A stretch of DNA of 53,623 bases. Origin: Pedobacter panaciterrae (GTDB lineage Bacteria; Bacteroidota; Bacteroidia; Sphingobacteriales; Sphingobacteriaceae). The position numbers and the translations under genes are program-made. The DNA lies in the NCBI RefSeq assembly GCF_013204795.1, contig NZ_JABMKW010000014.1, positions 1 to 53,623 on the forward strand, given 5' to 3'. Of this stretch, positions 1-9,002 are shown piece by piece; position 1 is the first letter of the stretch, and every line of letters begins with the position of its first letter. The notes under the pieces are model-generated. The model saw nothing but the letters and a program-made list of their open reading frames with translations, was not told the origin of the DNA and searched no databases.

Positions 1-2115
1 GCCGATTCTCCATTCTGTGCAGGTACTTCAGCTAAGTTAACTGCAAGCAGTGTAACGGTAACTAATCCAGTATTTACCTGGTACAGTGATGCCGCCTTAA
101 CCAATGCAGTATTTACCGGAGCAGAATTTAATACACCATTACTAACTGCCACCAAAACTTACTATGTAACTGTAAGCGGCGACAACAGATGTGAAAACAC
201 AGCTGCTACAGCTAAGACTGTTACTGTAACGGTTAATCCACCGGCCACAGCAGCTGATATTGCTGTAGCAGGAGCGGGCTCACCATTCTGTGCAGGTGCA
301 ACTGCTAAGCTAACCGCAAGCAGTACAACAGTAACAAACCCAATATTCACCTGGTATAAAGATGCTGCGCTAACCGATGTAGCATTTACCGGAGCAGAAT
401 TTACTACTCCAGTATTAACAGCAACCACTACTTATTATGTGACAGTAAGAGGCGATAACAGATGCGACAATACAGCAGCCACAGCTAAGGTTGTTACCGT
501 AACGGTTAATCCACCAGCCACAGCAGCTGACATTGTTATAGCAGGAGCAGGCTCACCATTCTGTGCAGGCACAACTGCCACGCTTACAGCAAGCAGTACA
601 ACCGCTACTAATCCGGTGTTTACCTGGTACAGTGATGCAGCATTAACCAATGCATTGTTTACCGGGGCAGAGTTTACTACTCCGGTGTTAACAGCAACTA
701 CAACTTACTATGTAACTGTTAGGGCTGCTAATAAATGCGAGAACACTGCCGCAACAGCAAAAGTGGTTACAATTACAGTTAATCCTTTACCAGAAACACC
801 AGATGTTGCTAGTGCAGGAACAAGTATATGCAGCGGCGAATCAACTGTGTTAAAAGTAGCTAATGCTGAGGCAGGGATCTTGTACCAATGGTACAGTGAG
901 TTAGCAGGAGGAACATTATTATTTACTGGTGAAGAATTTACCACACCAACCTTAACTACTAATACAGATTACTACGTATTGGCAGTAAGTGCTTCAGGTT
1001 GTGGAAATGCAACTGGTAGAACTAAAGTAACAGTAACTGTTTCACCAAAACCACAAACACCGATTGTAGTTTCAGCAGTTGTAGATGCCTGTATAGGAAC
1101 TCCGGCTGTATTGAGTGTTTCAAGTCCTCAAACTAATGGAGTAACCTACAAATGGTATACTACTCCAATTGCTGGAACAGCTGTTGGTACAGGCACAAGC
1201 TTTACTACGCCTGCAATCACAACAACTACTACATATTATGTTGAAGCTTCAACAGCATCTTGTGTAAGTACGGGTCGTACAGCAGTTAAAGTAAACGCTT
1301 CACCAATTCCTACAGCGCCACCTGCAATATCAGGAGCTGAAGGGCCATTGTGTTCAGGTACAACTGCTACACTTTCAGTAACCAATCCAGATGCAGCGCT
1401 TACTTATAGCTGGTATACTGCAGCAACCGGAGGAACTTCAATTGCTCAGGGTGTAACATTTACTACACCGGCTCTAACAACAACCACAACTTATTATGTG
1501 GAAAGTAGCAATGCAACAGGATGCTCAAGTACAACACGCACATCAGTTGTGGTAACTGTACTAGGTAAACTTGAGGCACCAGTGGTTACTGTTAAAGAGA
1601 ACAAAGCAACAGAAATAACATTCCAGTGGAATCCAATACCAGGAGCAACTGCTTACGAAGTTTCATTAGATAATGGACTAACATGGGTTGCACCTACAGG
1701 TGGAGCGACTGGAACTACTTATCTGGTAGCTGGTTTGAAACCTGATCAAAGTGTAACAATAAGAGTTAGGGCTAAAGGTCAGCTTGACTGTCAACTGAGT
1801 GACGCAACCAGCTTAACTGCTAAGAGCGATAATCCTCTAGGAAACACAATTTTTGTCCCTAATACATTTACACCAAATAATGATGGTAAAAATGATATTC
1901 TGTACGTGTACGGAAATACAATTGCAAAAATGAAGTTGCGTGTATACAATCAATGGGGACAATTTATTTACGAATCATTAAACATTCAAAATGGATGGGA
2001 TGGAACGTATAAAGGTGATATACAGCCGAACGGTGTGTATGTGTATTTCCTGGAAGCGGAATTTAATGACGGGACTAAAACCACTAAAAAAGGCACAATA
2101 ACCCTATTAAGATAA
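1..2115 (+). CDS. T9SS type B cargo protein with Ig-like repeats, C-terminal part (5' truncated by window edge)
   Basis: The frame is open from base 1, so the start lies outside the window; 704 residues remain. At least six Ig-like repeats of the CHU_C-associated kind are visible. Each carries two cysteines, one near its start (FCAG, ICSG, ACIG or LCSG) and one near its end (NRCENTA or similar). The first three copies are exact 273-bp (91-residue) DNA periods; the later ones have periods of 267 and 261 bp and are more diverged. A fibronectin III-like domain follows at about 520-610. The last ~90 residues are the gliding-motility-associated type B sorting domain (FVPNTFTPNNDGKND, then VYNQWG, NGWDGTYKG, NGVYVY). 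The protein is expected to cross the outer membrane through the T9SS and stay at the surface, as SprB-like adhesins do. The specific ligand is unknown. The PorP/SprF gene follows at once. Confidence 0.9.
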   Translation, partial: ADSPFCAGTSAKLTASSVTVTNPVFTWYSDAALTNAVFTGAEFNTPLLTATKTYYVTVSGDNRCENTAATAKTVTVTVNPPATAADIAVAGAGSPFCAGATAKLTASSTTVTNPIFTWYKDAALTDVAFTGAEFTTPVLTATTTYYVTVRGDNRCDNTAATAKVVTVTVNPPATAADIVIAGAGSPFCAGTTATLTASSTTATNPVFTWYSDAALTNALFTGAEFTTPVLTATTTYYVTVRAANKCENTAATAKVVTITVNPLPETPDVASAGTSICSGESTVLKVANAEAGILYQWYSELAGGTLLFTGEEFTTPTLTTNTDYYVLAVSASGCGNATGRTKVTVTVSPKPQTPIVVSAVVDACIGTPAVLSVSSPQTNGVTYKWYTTPIAGTAVGTGTSFTTPAITTTTTYYVEASTASCVSTGRTAVKVNASPIPTAPPAISGAEGPLCSGTTATLSVTNPDAALTYSWYTAATGGTSIAQGVTFTTPALTTTTTYYVESSNATGCSSTTRTSVVVTVLGKLEAPVVTVKENKATEITFQWNPIPGATAYEVSLDNGLTWVAPTGGATGTTYLVAGLKPDQSVTIRVRAKGQLDCQLSDATSLTAKSDNPLGNTIFVPNTFTPNNDGKNDILYVYGNTIAKMKLRVYNQWGQFIYESLNIQNGWDGTYKGDIQPNGVYVYFLEAEFNDGTKTTKKGTITLLR

Positions 2116-2172
2116 AAGATGTTTCCAGTTAATATTAATCATTTACCTAAAAACTCGAAAAACAAATTTGTT

Positions 2173-3168
2173 ATGAAGAAACTAATAAAAATAATAGCAC
2201 TAGGAGCGTTTTTAAGTTTGGGAGCTGTAAGGGTGGTTGCACAGATTGATCCGCACTTCTCTCAATACTACGCTCACCCGCTATGGCTAAACCCAGCACT
2301 AACCGGGGTAACGGACGGTGAATACCGGGTTTCTTTGAATGCCAAACAACAGTGGGGAACTATTTCAAATTCATTTTTAACCGGGGGGGCGTCATTTGAC
2401 ATGGCCCCGGTTAAAAACTTAGCATTCGGTGCAATGGTTTTGAATCAGAATGCTGGAGATATTAGTTATAATCACCTAAGCGCTATGGTTTCAGGAGCTT
2501 ATCGTATCCACTTTGGAAAGATCGGTTTAAACATGATAAACTTTGGTTTGCAGGCTGGTATTCTTAATAAAAGCTTTGATCCATCAAAGATCACCCTGGG
2601 TGCACAATTCAATCCAATAACGGGTTATGATCCCAATTTTGGAATAAACGAATCCTTTGCTTCATCTAACACATTAGTGCCAGATGTGAATGCAGGATTT
2701 ATGTATTTCGATGGAAATCCAGGACAAAGAGTTAACGTGTTCGGAGGTGCAATGGCAGGGCATATTACCAGGCCAGTCGATAAGTTTTTAGGGAATAGCG
2801 TTCGTATGCCAATTAGATATGCAGCTCATGGAGGTGCTAGAATCAAAATGTCAGAAGTTCTTGATATTACACCAAATGGGTTATACATGAAACAGGGTAA
2901 TGCACGCGAAATAGCAATCGGGGCTTATGCACAGTTTATGCTTAATCAGGAATCAGATTTGCTTTTCGGGTCTAATTATAGGGTTGATGATTCTGCGATA
3001 GCTTTCTTCGGGTTACACCTAAAAAATATGGTCTTTGGGGTAAGTTATGATTTTAACACTTCAAGTTTAAGTAGAGCTACACGTAATCAGGGAGGGTTAG
3101 AGTTATCCATTTCATTTACCAGTAGAAAGGGAATTACAGGCCCTAACTTCTTTTGTCCAAGATTATAA
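2173..3168 (+). CDS. PorP/SprF family type IX secretion system membrane protein
   Basis: 331 residues. The ATG at 2173 is preferred because it begins a clean signal peptide (MKKLIKIIALGAFLSLGA, cleavage near VVAQ). An in-frame upstream ATG at 2119 would add a polar stretch ahead of it. The mature start, IDPHFSQYYAHPLWLNPALTG, is the hallmark of the PorP/SprF family, and the rest reads as alternating beta strands of an outer-membrane barrel. Family members are needed for secretion or surface attachment of a cognate CHU_C-type cargo; SprF serves SprB in Flavobacterium johnsoniae. The gene lies 57 bp after the cargo gene and before an OmpA-family gene, a standard cargo-partner-anchor cassette. 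That pairing is inferred from context. Confidence 0.93.
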   Translation: MKKLIKIIALGAFLSLGAVRVVAQIDPHFSQYYAHPLWLNPALTGVTDGEYRVSLNAKQQWGTISNSFLTGGASFDMAPVKNLAFGAMVLNQNAGDISYNHLSAMVSGAYRIHFGKIGLNMINFGLQAGILNKSFDPSKITLGAQFNPITGYDPNFGINESFASSNTLVPDVNAGFMYFDGNPGQRVNVFGGAMAGHITRPVDKFLGNSVRMPIRYAAHGGARIKMSEVLDITPNGLYMKQGNAREIAIGAYAQFMLNQESDLLFGSNYRVDDSAIAFFGLHLKNMVFGVSYDFNTSSLSRATRNQGGLELSISFTSRKGITGPNFFCPRL

Positions 3169-3246
3169 ACTAACGCGATATGAACCTAGCATGATTCATC
3201 ATGCGAGCTCCATCTGACCACCTAAACATAAATAAATCATTTACAG

Positions 3247-5241
3247 ATGAAACTGCTTAAAACATTACTGATCCTGTGCTTATTCACAACTGCTGCAAAT
3301 GCGCAATTTGTAACCAATAGTAAGAGAGTAGCGGATGTCTATTTTCAAAATAAAGAGTATTACGCAGCCGCAGAATATTATAAAAGATCACTGCAACTAT
3401 CCTCCGCAGATAGTGCTGGGTTTGTAGTGCCTTATGGTTTTGCAAATAAGATTAAACAAGATAACCCTAAAAAGGAAGATTACGAATACAGCGTATTTCA
3501 ATTGGCTGAATCGTTAAGGCTTTATAAAAACTTTACTGACGCAGAGAAATGGTATGCTTTGGCAAAGGAATTTAAGGATCCGAAATATGTACTTGCTACA
3601 TTTTGGTATGCCGAATCACTGAGGGCAAATCAAAAATTTGAAGAAGCAGTTACGGCTTTCAATGAATTTGTCGGCAAGTATAAACTTAATGATGCGTATG
3701 CCGCAAAAACAAAATCTGAAATAGCTTCTTGCCAGTTTGCATTATTTGAATTGCGCTATCCGAGATTGTTTAAGTTAACCAAGCTTCAAAACGATATTAA
3801 CCAGAAAGGATCAAACTATACACCGGTTATAAAAGACAGTAAATTTTACTTTACATCTTCCAGACCAGTAGGTGATGCAGGCAAAAAGGAAATCTTAACT
3901 GATCAAAGTAATGCGAAAGTGTCAAAAAAAGAGACCCCATATTTGAATGCAGTATATGAAACTCCAGGTAATCCTTTAACGGGAGGCATCACAATTAAAA
4001 AGGTAGCATTAAACAGTTTAAACAAAGAAGCAGCTGCTCCGGCTTTTCATCCAAACGGAAAGGCCATTTATATTACCAGCTGGACAGCTCAGGGCGACAA
4101 AAAGATCTACCAACTAGCTTCATCAGATAAAGGTTGGAGCGATCCCGTTGAGTTAGGAAGCCAGGTAAATGTAAAAGGATTTAATGCTATTCAGCCCTTT
4201 GTAACTAAAGATGGCAAATACTTAATCTTCTCGTCTAACAGACCTGGTGGACAAGGTAAGTATGATTTATGGTATTGCCCTTTGAGAACTGATGGGTCAT
4301 TAGGACAAGCGATAAATTTAGGTAATAAGATAAACTCCCCTGAAGATGATCAGGCTCCCTACTATAATGCTCAAACCAATAAATTGCTTTTCAGTAGTAA
4401 TGGCAGAATAGGGATGGGTGGATTTGATTTTTATGAAAGTGAGGGCGATTTCACTAATTGGTCAGACCCTCGCAATGTTGGTTATCCATTTAACTCATCA
4501 AAAGACGATATCTATTATACTCCTTCTGATAATTCAGATACCGAAGGCTATATTAGTTCAGACCGTGAATCTCTTTGCTGTCTGGAGGTTTTTAATGTAA
4601 AACGTGAATACCTTACCGTTAAAGGTATTGTATACGATTGTGATACAAAACAGCCCTTACAAGATGCCACTATTATACTTGTTGATTCATTGCAAACACT
4701 TAGAACAGTTACAAATCAAGCCGGAGAGTACACTTTCAAAGTAAATTCTAATCGTAAGCTAAAACTTACAGCAGAAAAAGATAAGTACTTCTCTAAAATT
4801 TTAAACTTCAGTTATGATGATTTAGCAAAAAAAGATACATTGTTTAGTCCTGATATTTGTTTAACTCCTTACGAAATTGACAAACCTATAGTACTTAAGG
4901 ATGTGCTATATGAATTTGATAAAGCAACATTAACTGAAGATTCAAAAGGTAAGCTGGATCATTTATTTTCAATCATGGAGGATAACCCTAAGATTGAAAT
5001 CGAGCTAAGTGCGCATACAGATAGCAAAGGTTCAGATGCTTATAATATGGACCTGTCAGTGAGAAGAGCGAAATCTTGCGTAGACTATTTAGTTTCAAAA
5101 GGAATACCGATTTCAAGAATGACAAGCAGAGGCTATGGTGAAACAAAACCAGTAGCTCCTAATGAACTACCTAATGGCAAAGATAATCCTGAAGGTCGTG
5201 CCCTTAACAGGAGAACTGAATTCAAGGTTACAAAGAAATAA
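3247..5241 (+). CDS. OmpA family protein with TPR, WD40-like (PD40) and carboxypeptidase-regulatory domains
   Basis: 664 residues with a signal peptide ending near TTAANAQ (about residue 20). In order it shows TPR-like helices (25-160), a TolB/PD40-type propeller with repeated strands such as FYFTSSRP, IYITSW, LIFSSNRPGG and LLFSSNGR (195-430), a CarboxypepD_reg beta-sandwich (VKGIVYDCDTKQPLQDATI, about 455-545), and an OmpA/Pal peptidoglycan-binding domain (EFDKATLTEDSKGKLD, then HTDSKGSDAYN and RRAKS, then NRRTEF at the end). This layout is the usual periplasmic anchor coded after PorP/SprF genes. It probably ties the surface complex to the cell wall. It is the third gene of the cassette, and a strong terminator follows 20 bp downstream. 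Confidence 0.92.
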   Translation: MKLLKTLLILCLFTTAANAQFVTNSKRVADVYFQNKEYYAAAEYYKRSLQLSSADSAGFVVPYGFANKIKQDNPKKEDYEYSVFQLAESLRLYKNFTDAEKWYALAKEFKDPKYVLATFWYAESLRANQKFEEAVTAFNEFVGKYKLNDAYAAKTKSEIASCQFALFELRYPRLFKLTKLQNDINQKGSNYTPVIKDSKFYFTSSRPVGDAGKKEILTDQSNAKVSKKETPYLNAVYETPGNPLTGGITIKKVALNSLNKEAAAPAFHPNGKAIYITSWTAQGDKKIYQLASSDKGWSDPVELGSQVNVKGFNAIQPFVTKDGKYLIFSSNRPGGQGKYDLWYCPLRTDGSLGQAINLGNKINSPEDDQAPYYNAQTNKLLFSSNGRIGMGGFDFYESEGDFTNWSDPRNVGYPFNSSKDDIYYTPSDNSDTEGYISSDRESLCCLEVFNVKREYLTVKGIVYDCDTKQPLQDATIILVDSLQTLRTVTNQAGEYTFKVNSNRKLKLTAEKDKYFSKILNFSYDDLAKKDTLFSPDICLTPYEIDKPIVLKDVLYEFDKATLTEDSKGKLDHLFSIMEDNPKIEIELSAHTDSKGSDAYNMDLSVRRAKSCVDYLVSKGIPISRMTSRGYGETKPVAPNELPNGKDNPEGRALNRRTEFKVTKK

Positions 5242-5261
5242 AATACGAATACCCGTCTGTT

Positions 5262-5302
5262 AACAGGCCTTCAGAATTTTATTTTTGAAGGCCTGTTTTT
5301 TT
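5262..5302 (+). terminator. Rho-independent terminator of the T9SS cassette
   Basis: A perfect 12-bp stem (AACAGGCCTTCA with TGAAGGCCTGTT) encloses a 12-nt AT-rich loop. It is followed by a T-run, 20 bp after the OmpA stop codon. Confidence 0.93.
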
Positions 5303-5614
5303 AACCTTATCTGTAAATATTGGGGAAATGAATCCAGTTTGAGGAAGGTTTACCCCTCTTTACTTTTTCTGAATTGTAGCTTTTGTCGCACATAATCCTG
5401 ATCCCTCGTTTTTCATCCTCAATCGTAAATCCCCTTCAATTAATAATAGAAGATACATTTATTTGTCGTTAGCCATAAAAAAGCAATTTTTTAAAGCACA
5501 ATAACAAATCGGGTATGGTAATTGCCATGTAACCGACATATTAGCTGCTATGCAATACCTTGATTGCAAGTGCTATGGGATAAATTAAGTTTAATTGTTT
5601 TGCGAATTGTAAGT
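5303..5614. other. Intergenic stretch, no gene seen
   Basis: About 310 bp between the terminator and the GAF gene. I see no convincing reading frame, RNA gene or repeat. TAGCTTTTG near 5377 is one base off the Bacteroidota -7 consensus but lies far from the GAF start. Confidence 0.6.
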
Positions 5615-6127
5615 ATGATTGGAATCAATGTAATTTCACCAAATGAATATCCTTGCCTGGAAAACTTAAAGCAATATAAAATTTTGCATACTAAGCCGGA
5701 GCCAGTGTTTGATAAACTAGTAGCAGTATCGGCAAAGATGTTAAATGTTCCTTTAGCGATGATCAATTTTGTAGACAACTATAAAGTCTGGGGTATGTCA
5801 GAACAATCAGAGTCTGCTGATCTGGATACCGATCAAGCTAACAATATATGTTCAATTGCAATACAGAATGATAGTCTTGTGAAATTTGAAACCATCACAA
5901 AAAAACCTGGGTTAATTTTAAATCCAATGATGCTTGGTGAACTTGGGATACAATTTTTTGCTTCGGCTGTTATCACGACTAAAGGAGGACTTAATGTGGG
6001 TTCAATTTGTATTGTAGATAGTCAACATAGAGACTTTAGTTCAACCGAACAGAAAAAATTGGATTGGATAGCCTCCATGGTAACTGCCGAAATGGACAAG
6101 CGAATAGCGGTGTATGAAGTGGCTTAA
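5615..6127 (+). CDS. Stand-alone GAF domain protein
   Basis: 170 residues from ATG 5615; an in-frame TTG at 5564 would add 17 hydrophobic residues and is less likely. The sequence follows the usual Bacteroidota single-GAF pattern. An N-terminal segment (NEYPCLENLKQYKILHTKPE) leads into FDKLVAVSAKMLNVPLAMINFVD, then a CSIAIQND segment in place of the usual LCSIAI motif. The core continues with FFASAVITTKGGLNVGSICIVDS and ends in DFSSTEQKKLDWIASMV. No kinase, cyclase or HTH domain is attached, so it probably acts as a sensor or partner protein; the ligand cannot be told. It stands alone, with long non-coding DNA on both sides. Confidence 0.85.
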   Translation: MIGINVISPNEYPCLENLKQYKILHTKPEPVFDKLVAVSAKMLNVPLAMINFVDNYKVWGMSEQSESADLDTDQANNICSIAIQNDSLVKFETITKKPGLILNPMMLGELGIQFFASAVITTKGGLNVGSICIVDSQHRDFSSTEQKKLDWIASMVTAEMDKRIAVYEVA

Positions 6128-6796
6128 TTCTTCCTATACAGCCCGGAATGATAATCATCTAAATCTGTCCAAATAGTTGGTCGGGTTTATGCAGAATATA
6201 TAGATTTCCAAAATTGTATCTACACTACTTAGGGACGCACTGTCTTCGCTTCATTAGTCCGGTGAGAGGATGCTCAGATAAAAAATTTAGGTCTTTGCCC
6301 TCCATGGTTTGTATTTTGTTTCCGCAATATTCACTACCATGTTTCAAGTCATCATCAGGTCCTATTAACACTGGGGAATTTACAAGATCCTTATAAGCAG
6401 AAAAATGGCATCAGTTACTTTGCTTTTGTCAGTTGTGATCTTCTCCCTGTAATTGTATCCCTTCAACAGGAATTGTGCCGAAGTTCCTCTAAATAGAAAG
6501 AGAGATAGAATGCGTGTAAATGGCAGGCCCGATCAAACGTTCATGTAACTCCTCGTAAATTTTCGTAAAGATGCTGTCTATGAAACCAATATTCGGTTAA
6601 TTAAAGAAATTTGTCAGTGGTAAATAATCTATATAGACTTGAATCCATATGAGGAAATAGGCGTTTATAATCATGTTAATCATTTCAACCGGCACTGCTA
6701 CGGCCTAAGAAGATGATCCCGAAGTACCAGTGATGCGAGTTCGGTTTACTGCCTGCGGCAGGAGCCGTCTATGATGTAAAAAGGATAAAGCGCAGC
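6128..6796. other. Gene-poor stretch with possible gene remains
   Basis: About 670 bp between the GAF gene and the minus-strand kinase gene without an intact gene. The central part (about 6225-6640) holds protein-like minus-strand fragments, listed separately. A small perfect palindrome, CTGCC-TGC-GGCAG, lies near 6750. No RNA gene or promoter could be supported. Confidence 0.55.
6225..6640 (-). pseudogene. Possible decayed gene, unrecognised (several frames)
   Basis: Read on the minus strand, adjoining fragments in different frames look like ordinary protein. The first holds GFIDSIFTKIYEELHERLIG and IYTHS (about 6500-6605). The second holds GTSAQFLLKGYNYREKITTD and VTDAIFLL (about 6390-6505). 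The third holds YKDLVNSPVLIGPDDDLKHG, EYCGNKIQTMEGKDLNFLSE and HPLTGLMKRR, and ends at a stop at 6225. A further piece, HDYKRLFPHMDSSLYRLFTT, may lie upstream to about 6670. Frameshifts and stops separate them, so no intact product can be made. I do not recognise the family. The composition looks coding, but these could also be chance open frames. Confidence 0.35.
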
Positions 6797-7651
6797 TTAA
6801 ACCATGATGCCTTCTTTTCTTAAGATGTAGTTGTAAATACCCTCAATAGGTTTTTGATATATCTTACCAACTTTTACCTGATTCTCAATACAAACCTCTC
6901 TTAAAATATCCTGATAGTAAAATGCAATAGAGCCTACAAAGTGAGTATCAAGGCTTTTATAATTAGGGTAATCCTTAATGTTGGAATCTACAAATTCCTG
7001 GAAACCCTCACGTAAAATATTAATAATAAAAGGATGATCAGGATGAGAAGCCATAAAACGACTTATCGAGGCCAGGTAGATATTTGGTGCTGGTTTTTGA
7101 TAAAGATTGGTAATAACAGATTCCTTGTCAATTTGATAAGTATCGGCAAATTCAACAGCAAGATCAGCAGGCATCTGATGATATAGATAGCTTGTGATCA
7201 GTTTGCGACCAAAATAGGTGCCTGAGCCTTCATCACCAAGAGCATAACCCAAGCCATGTGCCCCGTTATGAACTTCTTTACCGTCGTAATAAGAAATATT
7301 AGAGCCAGTACCCAAAATACAAGTCAGTCCTTTTTTATCACCACAAGTGGCGTATGCCGAACCAATTAAATCATGCTCAACTGACACATAAGCCTTGGTA
7401 AAGAAAGAAGAAATCCCGTTAGAGATCACCTCAATTTTATCAGGCGACGAGCAGCCTGCACCAAAGAAATAGATTTCTTTAACCTTATCAGCGTAAGGGG
7501 CAATTTCTTTCTTCTTTGAAAACAATTTGAAAATATCATGTGCATTTAAGAAATAAGGGTTTATTCCTTGCGTACTAAAGTTGATTTTTTCATTGGGGCT
7601 GTAACCCATCCAATCGGTCTTAGAAGAACCACTGTCTGCTACTAGAATCAT
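6797..7651 (-). CDS. BadF/BadG/BcrA/BcrD ATPase family protein, N-acetylglucosamine kinase-like
   Basis: 284 residues in the actin-like ATPase (ASKHA) fold. The N-terminal phosphate-1 loop is MILVADSGSSKTDW, the phosphate-2 loop is CILGTGSNISYYDG, and the conserved family segment GYALGDEGSGTYFGRKLI follows. This matches bacterial N-acetylglucosamine/glucosamine kinase-like members, which phosphorylate amino sugars recovered from cell-wall turnover or chitin. The sugar cannot be fixed from sequence. It starts 18 bp after the TolC gene stop on the same strand, so it is likely the last gene of efflux operon 1, an unexpected partner for a pump. Confidence 0.87.
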   Translation of the reverse strand: MILVADSGSSKTDWMGYSPNEKINFSTQGINPYFLNAHDIFKLFSKKKEIAPYADKVKEIYFFGAGCSSPDKIEVISNGISSFFTKAYVSVEHDLIGSAYATCGDKKGLTCILGTGSNISYYDGKEVHNGAHGLGYALGDEGSGTYFGRKLITSYLYHQMPADLAVEFADTYQIDKESVITNLYQKPAPNIYLASISRFMASHPDHPFIINILREGFQEFVDSNIKDYPNYKSLDTHFVGSIAFYYQDILREVCIENQVKVGKIYQKPIEGIYNYILRKEGIMV

Positions 7652-7669
7652 GCGATAAAAATACTAATC

Positions 7670-8980
7670 TTATTGGATATTTAAAGTGCCACTTATCTCT
7701 TTTAAACTGATTTCTGTAAGTTTTGCCTGATATTGAGCATCTAAAAACCTGGTGATTGCGTTTATAGCGTTTCTTTGGGCCTCTCTAAGTTCCAGAGGGG
7801 CAATGCTTCCTAGCCTGTACTTTGCTAAAGTGATATCTAGATTTTGCTTGGCAATGTCAACATTTTTAGTCTCAACCTTTAACAAATCCAGGCTTGTTTT
7901 ATAATTCTCGAAAGCAGTTAGCAGCTGGGCGTTAATAGTTTGCTTGGTTTTTTCAAGCTCCACTTCAGATGAATTGATCTGCACCTTAGCATTTCTTTCA
8001 TTCTGACGCTGTAAAAAACCATTAAAGATATTCATGCTTGCCGTTAAGCCATAAGAGATACCCTGACCTCTAAATTTCTGGTTAAACCCAGTAGGGTTGG
8101 CGCTTCTCGAAAATGCATAACCACCATTTACACCAACTACCGGATAACGCTGTCCCTTTACCTCTTTTAAACTAAGTTCAGCCACCTTTTTATTAATAAA
8201 AGCATTCTGTAGATCAGGATTCAACTGTAACGTTTGCTCCTGCAACAGGGTATAATTCAGTTTGTAATCAATGTCCATATCCTCTTCCGCAGTAAATTTA
8301 GTATCAATAGCCCTGGCCATAACCTGATTAAGCGTAATCATTGATGTTTGCAAAAGGTTTTTTTGCTGTAAATAGGCAGATGTATCGGTATTGTAGTCAA
8401 CCTGAGCAGCTAAAACATCAAGTTTCGAACCCTTACCCAGCTGCAGTTTGTTATCAGCAATGGTTAATCTAAATCTCGAAATATCCAATGCACTGTCATT
8501 GGCAACAACAAGCTGTTGCTGTTTTACCACTGCATAATATGAATTAATTACATCAGCAATTGTAGTTAATATAGCGGCTTTTGCATTTACCTCGCCCTGT
8601 TTTTGCAACTCCTTTAATTTATCATAAGTAGCAAACATCTTAAAGCCGTCAAAAATGGTCCAATCCAGCGCAACACCGTAGTTCATGCTTGTATTCCTAA
8701 CACCATCGGCAACTCTCTCAGCACCAGTAGAAGTGGTTTGTACTGTATTTTGTCTACTCCCGTCCGTTGCAAAACTCCCTGTAACCCCAGGTAAAAAACC
8801 GGCATTGCCAATATTGGTGTTGTTCTTTGCAATCTGCAAATCATTGTTAACCAATTTTATGTCGTAATTATTTTGCAGAGCGATGGTAATTGCCTGTTGA
8901 AGCGTTAGTTTCTCCTGGGCAGCTGCATTTTGTACAAAGGCTGCAAGAAGTATGATCAAAATAAAATTAAGCTTTTTCAT
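7670..8980 (-). CDS. TolC family outer-membrane efflux protein (operon 1)
   Basis: 436 residues from the ATG at 8980, which begins a signal peptide (MKKLNFILIILLAAFVQNAAAQ). An upstream in-frame ATG at 9010 would overlap the pump gene and spoil the signal. The mature protein opens with LTLQQAITIALQNNYDIKL, and the family's two related halves follow, the second ending in LAKYRLGSIAPLELREAQRN. Such proteins trimerise into the outer-membrane duct of tripartite pumps. The gene begins 22 bp after the stop of the RND pump gene and is the third gene in the order adaptor, pump, duct, kinase. Confidence 0.93.
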   Translation of the reverse strand: MKKLNFILIILLAAFVQNAAAQEKLTLQQAITIALQNNYDIKLVNNDLQIAKNNTNIGNAGFLPGVTGSFATDGSRQNTVQTTSTGAERVADGVRNTSMNYGVALDWTIFDGFKMFATYDKLKELQKQGEVNAKAAILTTIADVINSYYAVVKQQQLVVANDSALDISRFRLTIADNKLQLGKGSKLDVLAAQVDYNTDTSAYLQQKNLLQTSMITLNQVMARAIDTKFTAEEDMDIDYKLNYTLLQEQTLQLNPDLQNAFINKKVAELSLKEVKGQRYPVVGVNGGYAFSRSANPTGFNQKFRGQGISYGLTASMNIFNGFLQRQNERNAKVQINSSEVELEKTKQTINAQLLTAFENYKTSLDLLKVETKNVDIAKQNLDITLAKYRLGSIAPLELREAQRNAINAITRFLDAQYQAKLTEISLKEISGTLNIQ

Positions 8981-9002
8981 GTTTCTCTTTGTAAATGGCC
9001 AC

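Noticed and set aside
162..944. Long minus-strand open frames opposite the cargo gene
   Set aside because: They are mirror readings of the low-complexity Thr/Ala repeats on the plus strand; the proteins are near copies of each other only because the gene repeats.
5564..5614. TTG start for the GAF gene
   Set aside because: The extra 17 residues are hydrophobic and unlike the family N-terminus; ATG 5615 fits better.
6214..6396. Plus-strand 60-codon open frame
   Set aside because: It has no recognisable features, is rich in Cys, Ser and Pro, and lies opposite minus-strand fragments that look more protein-like.
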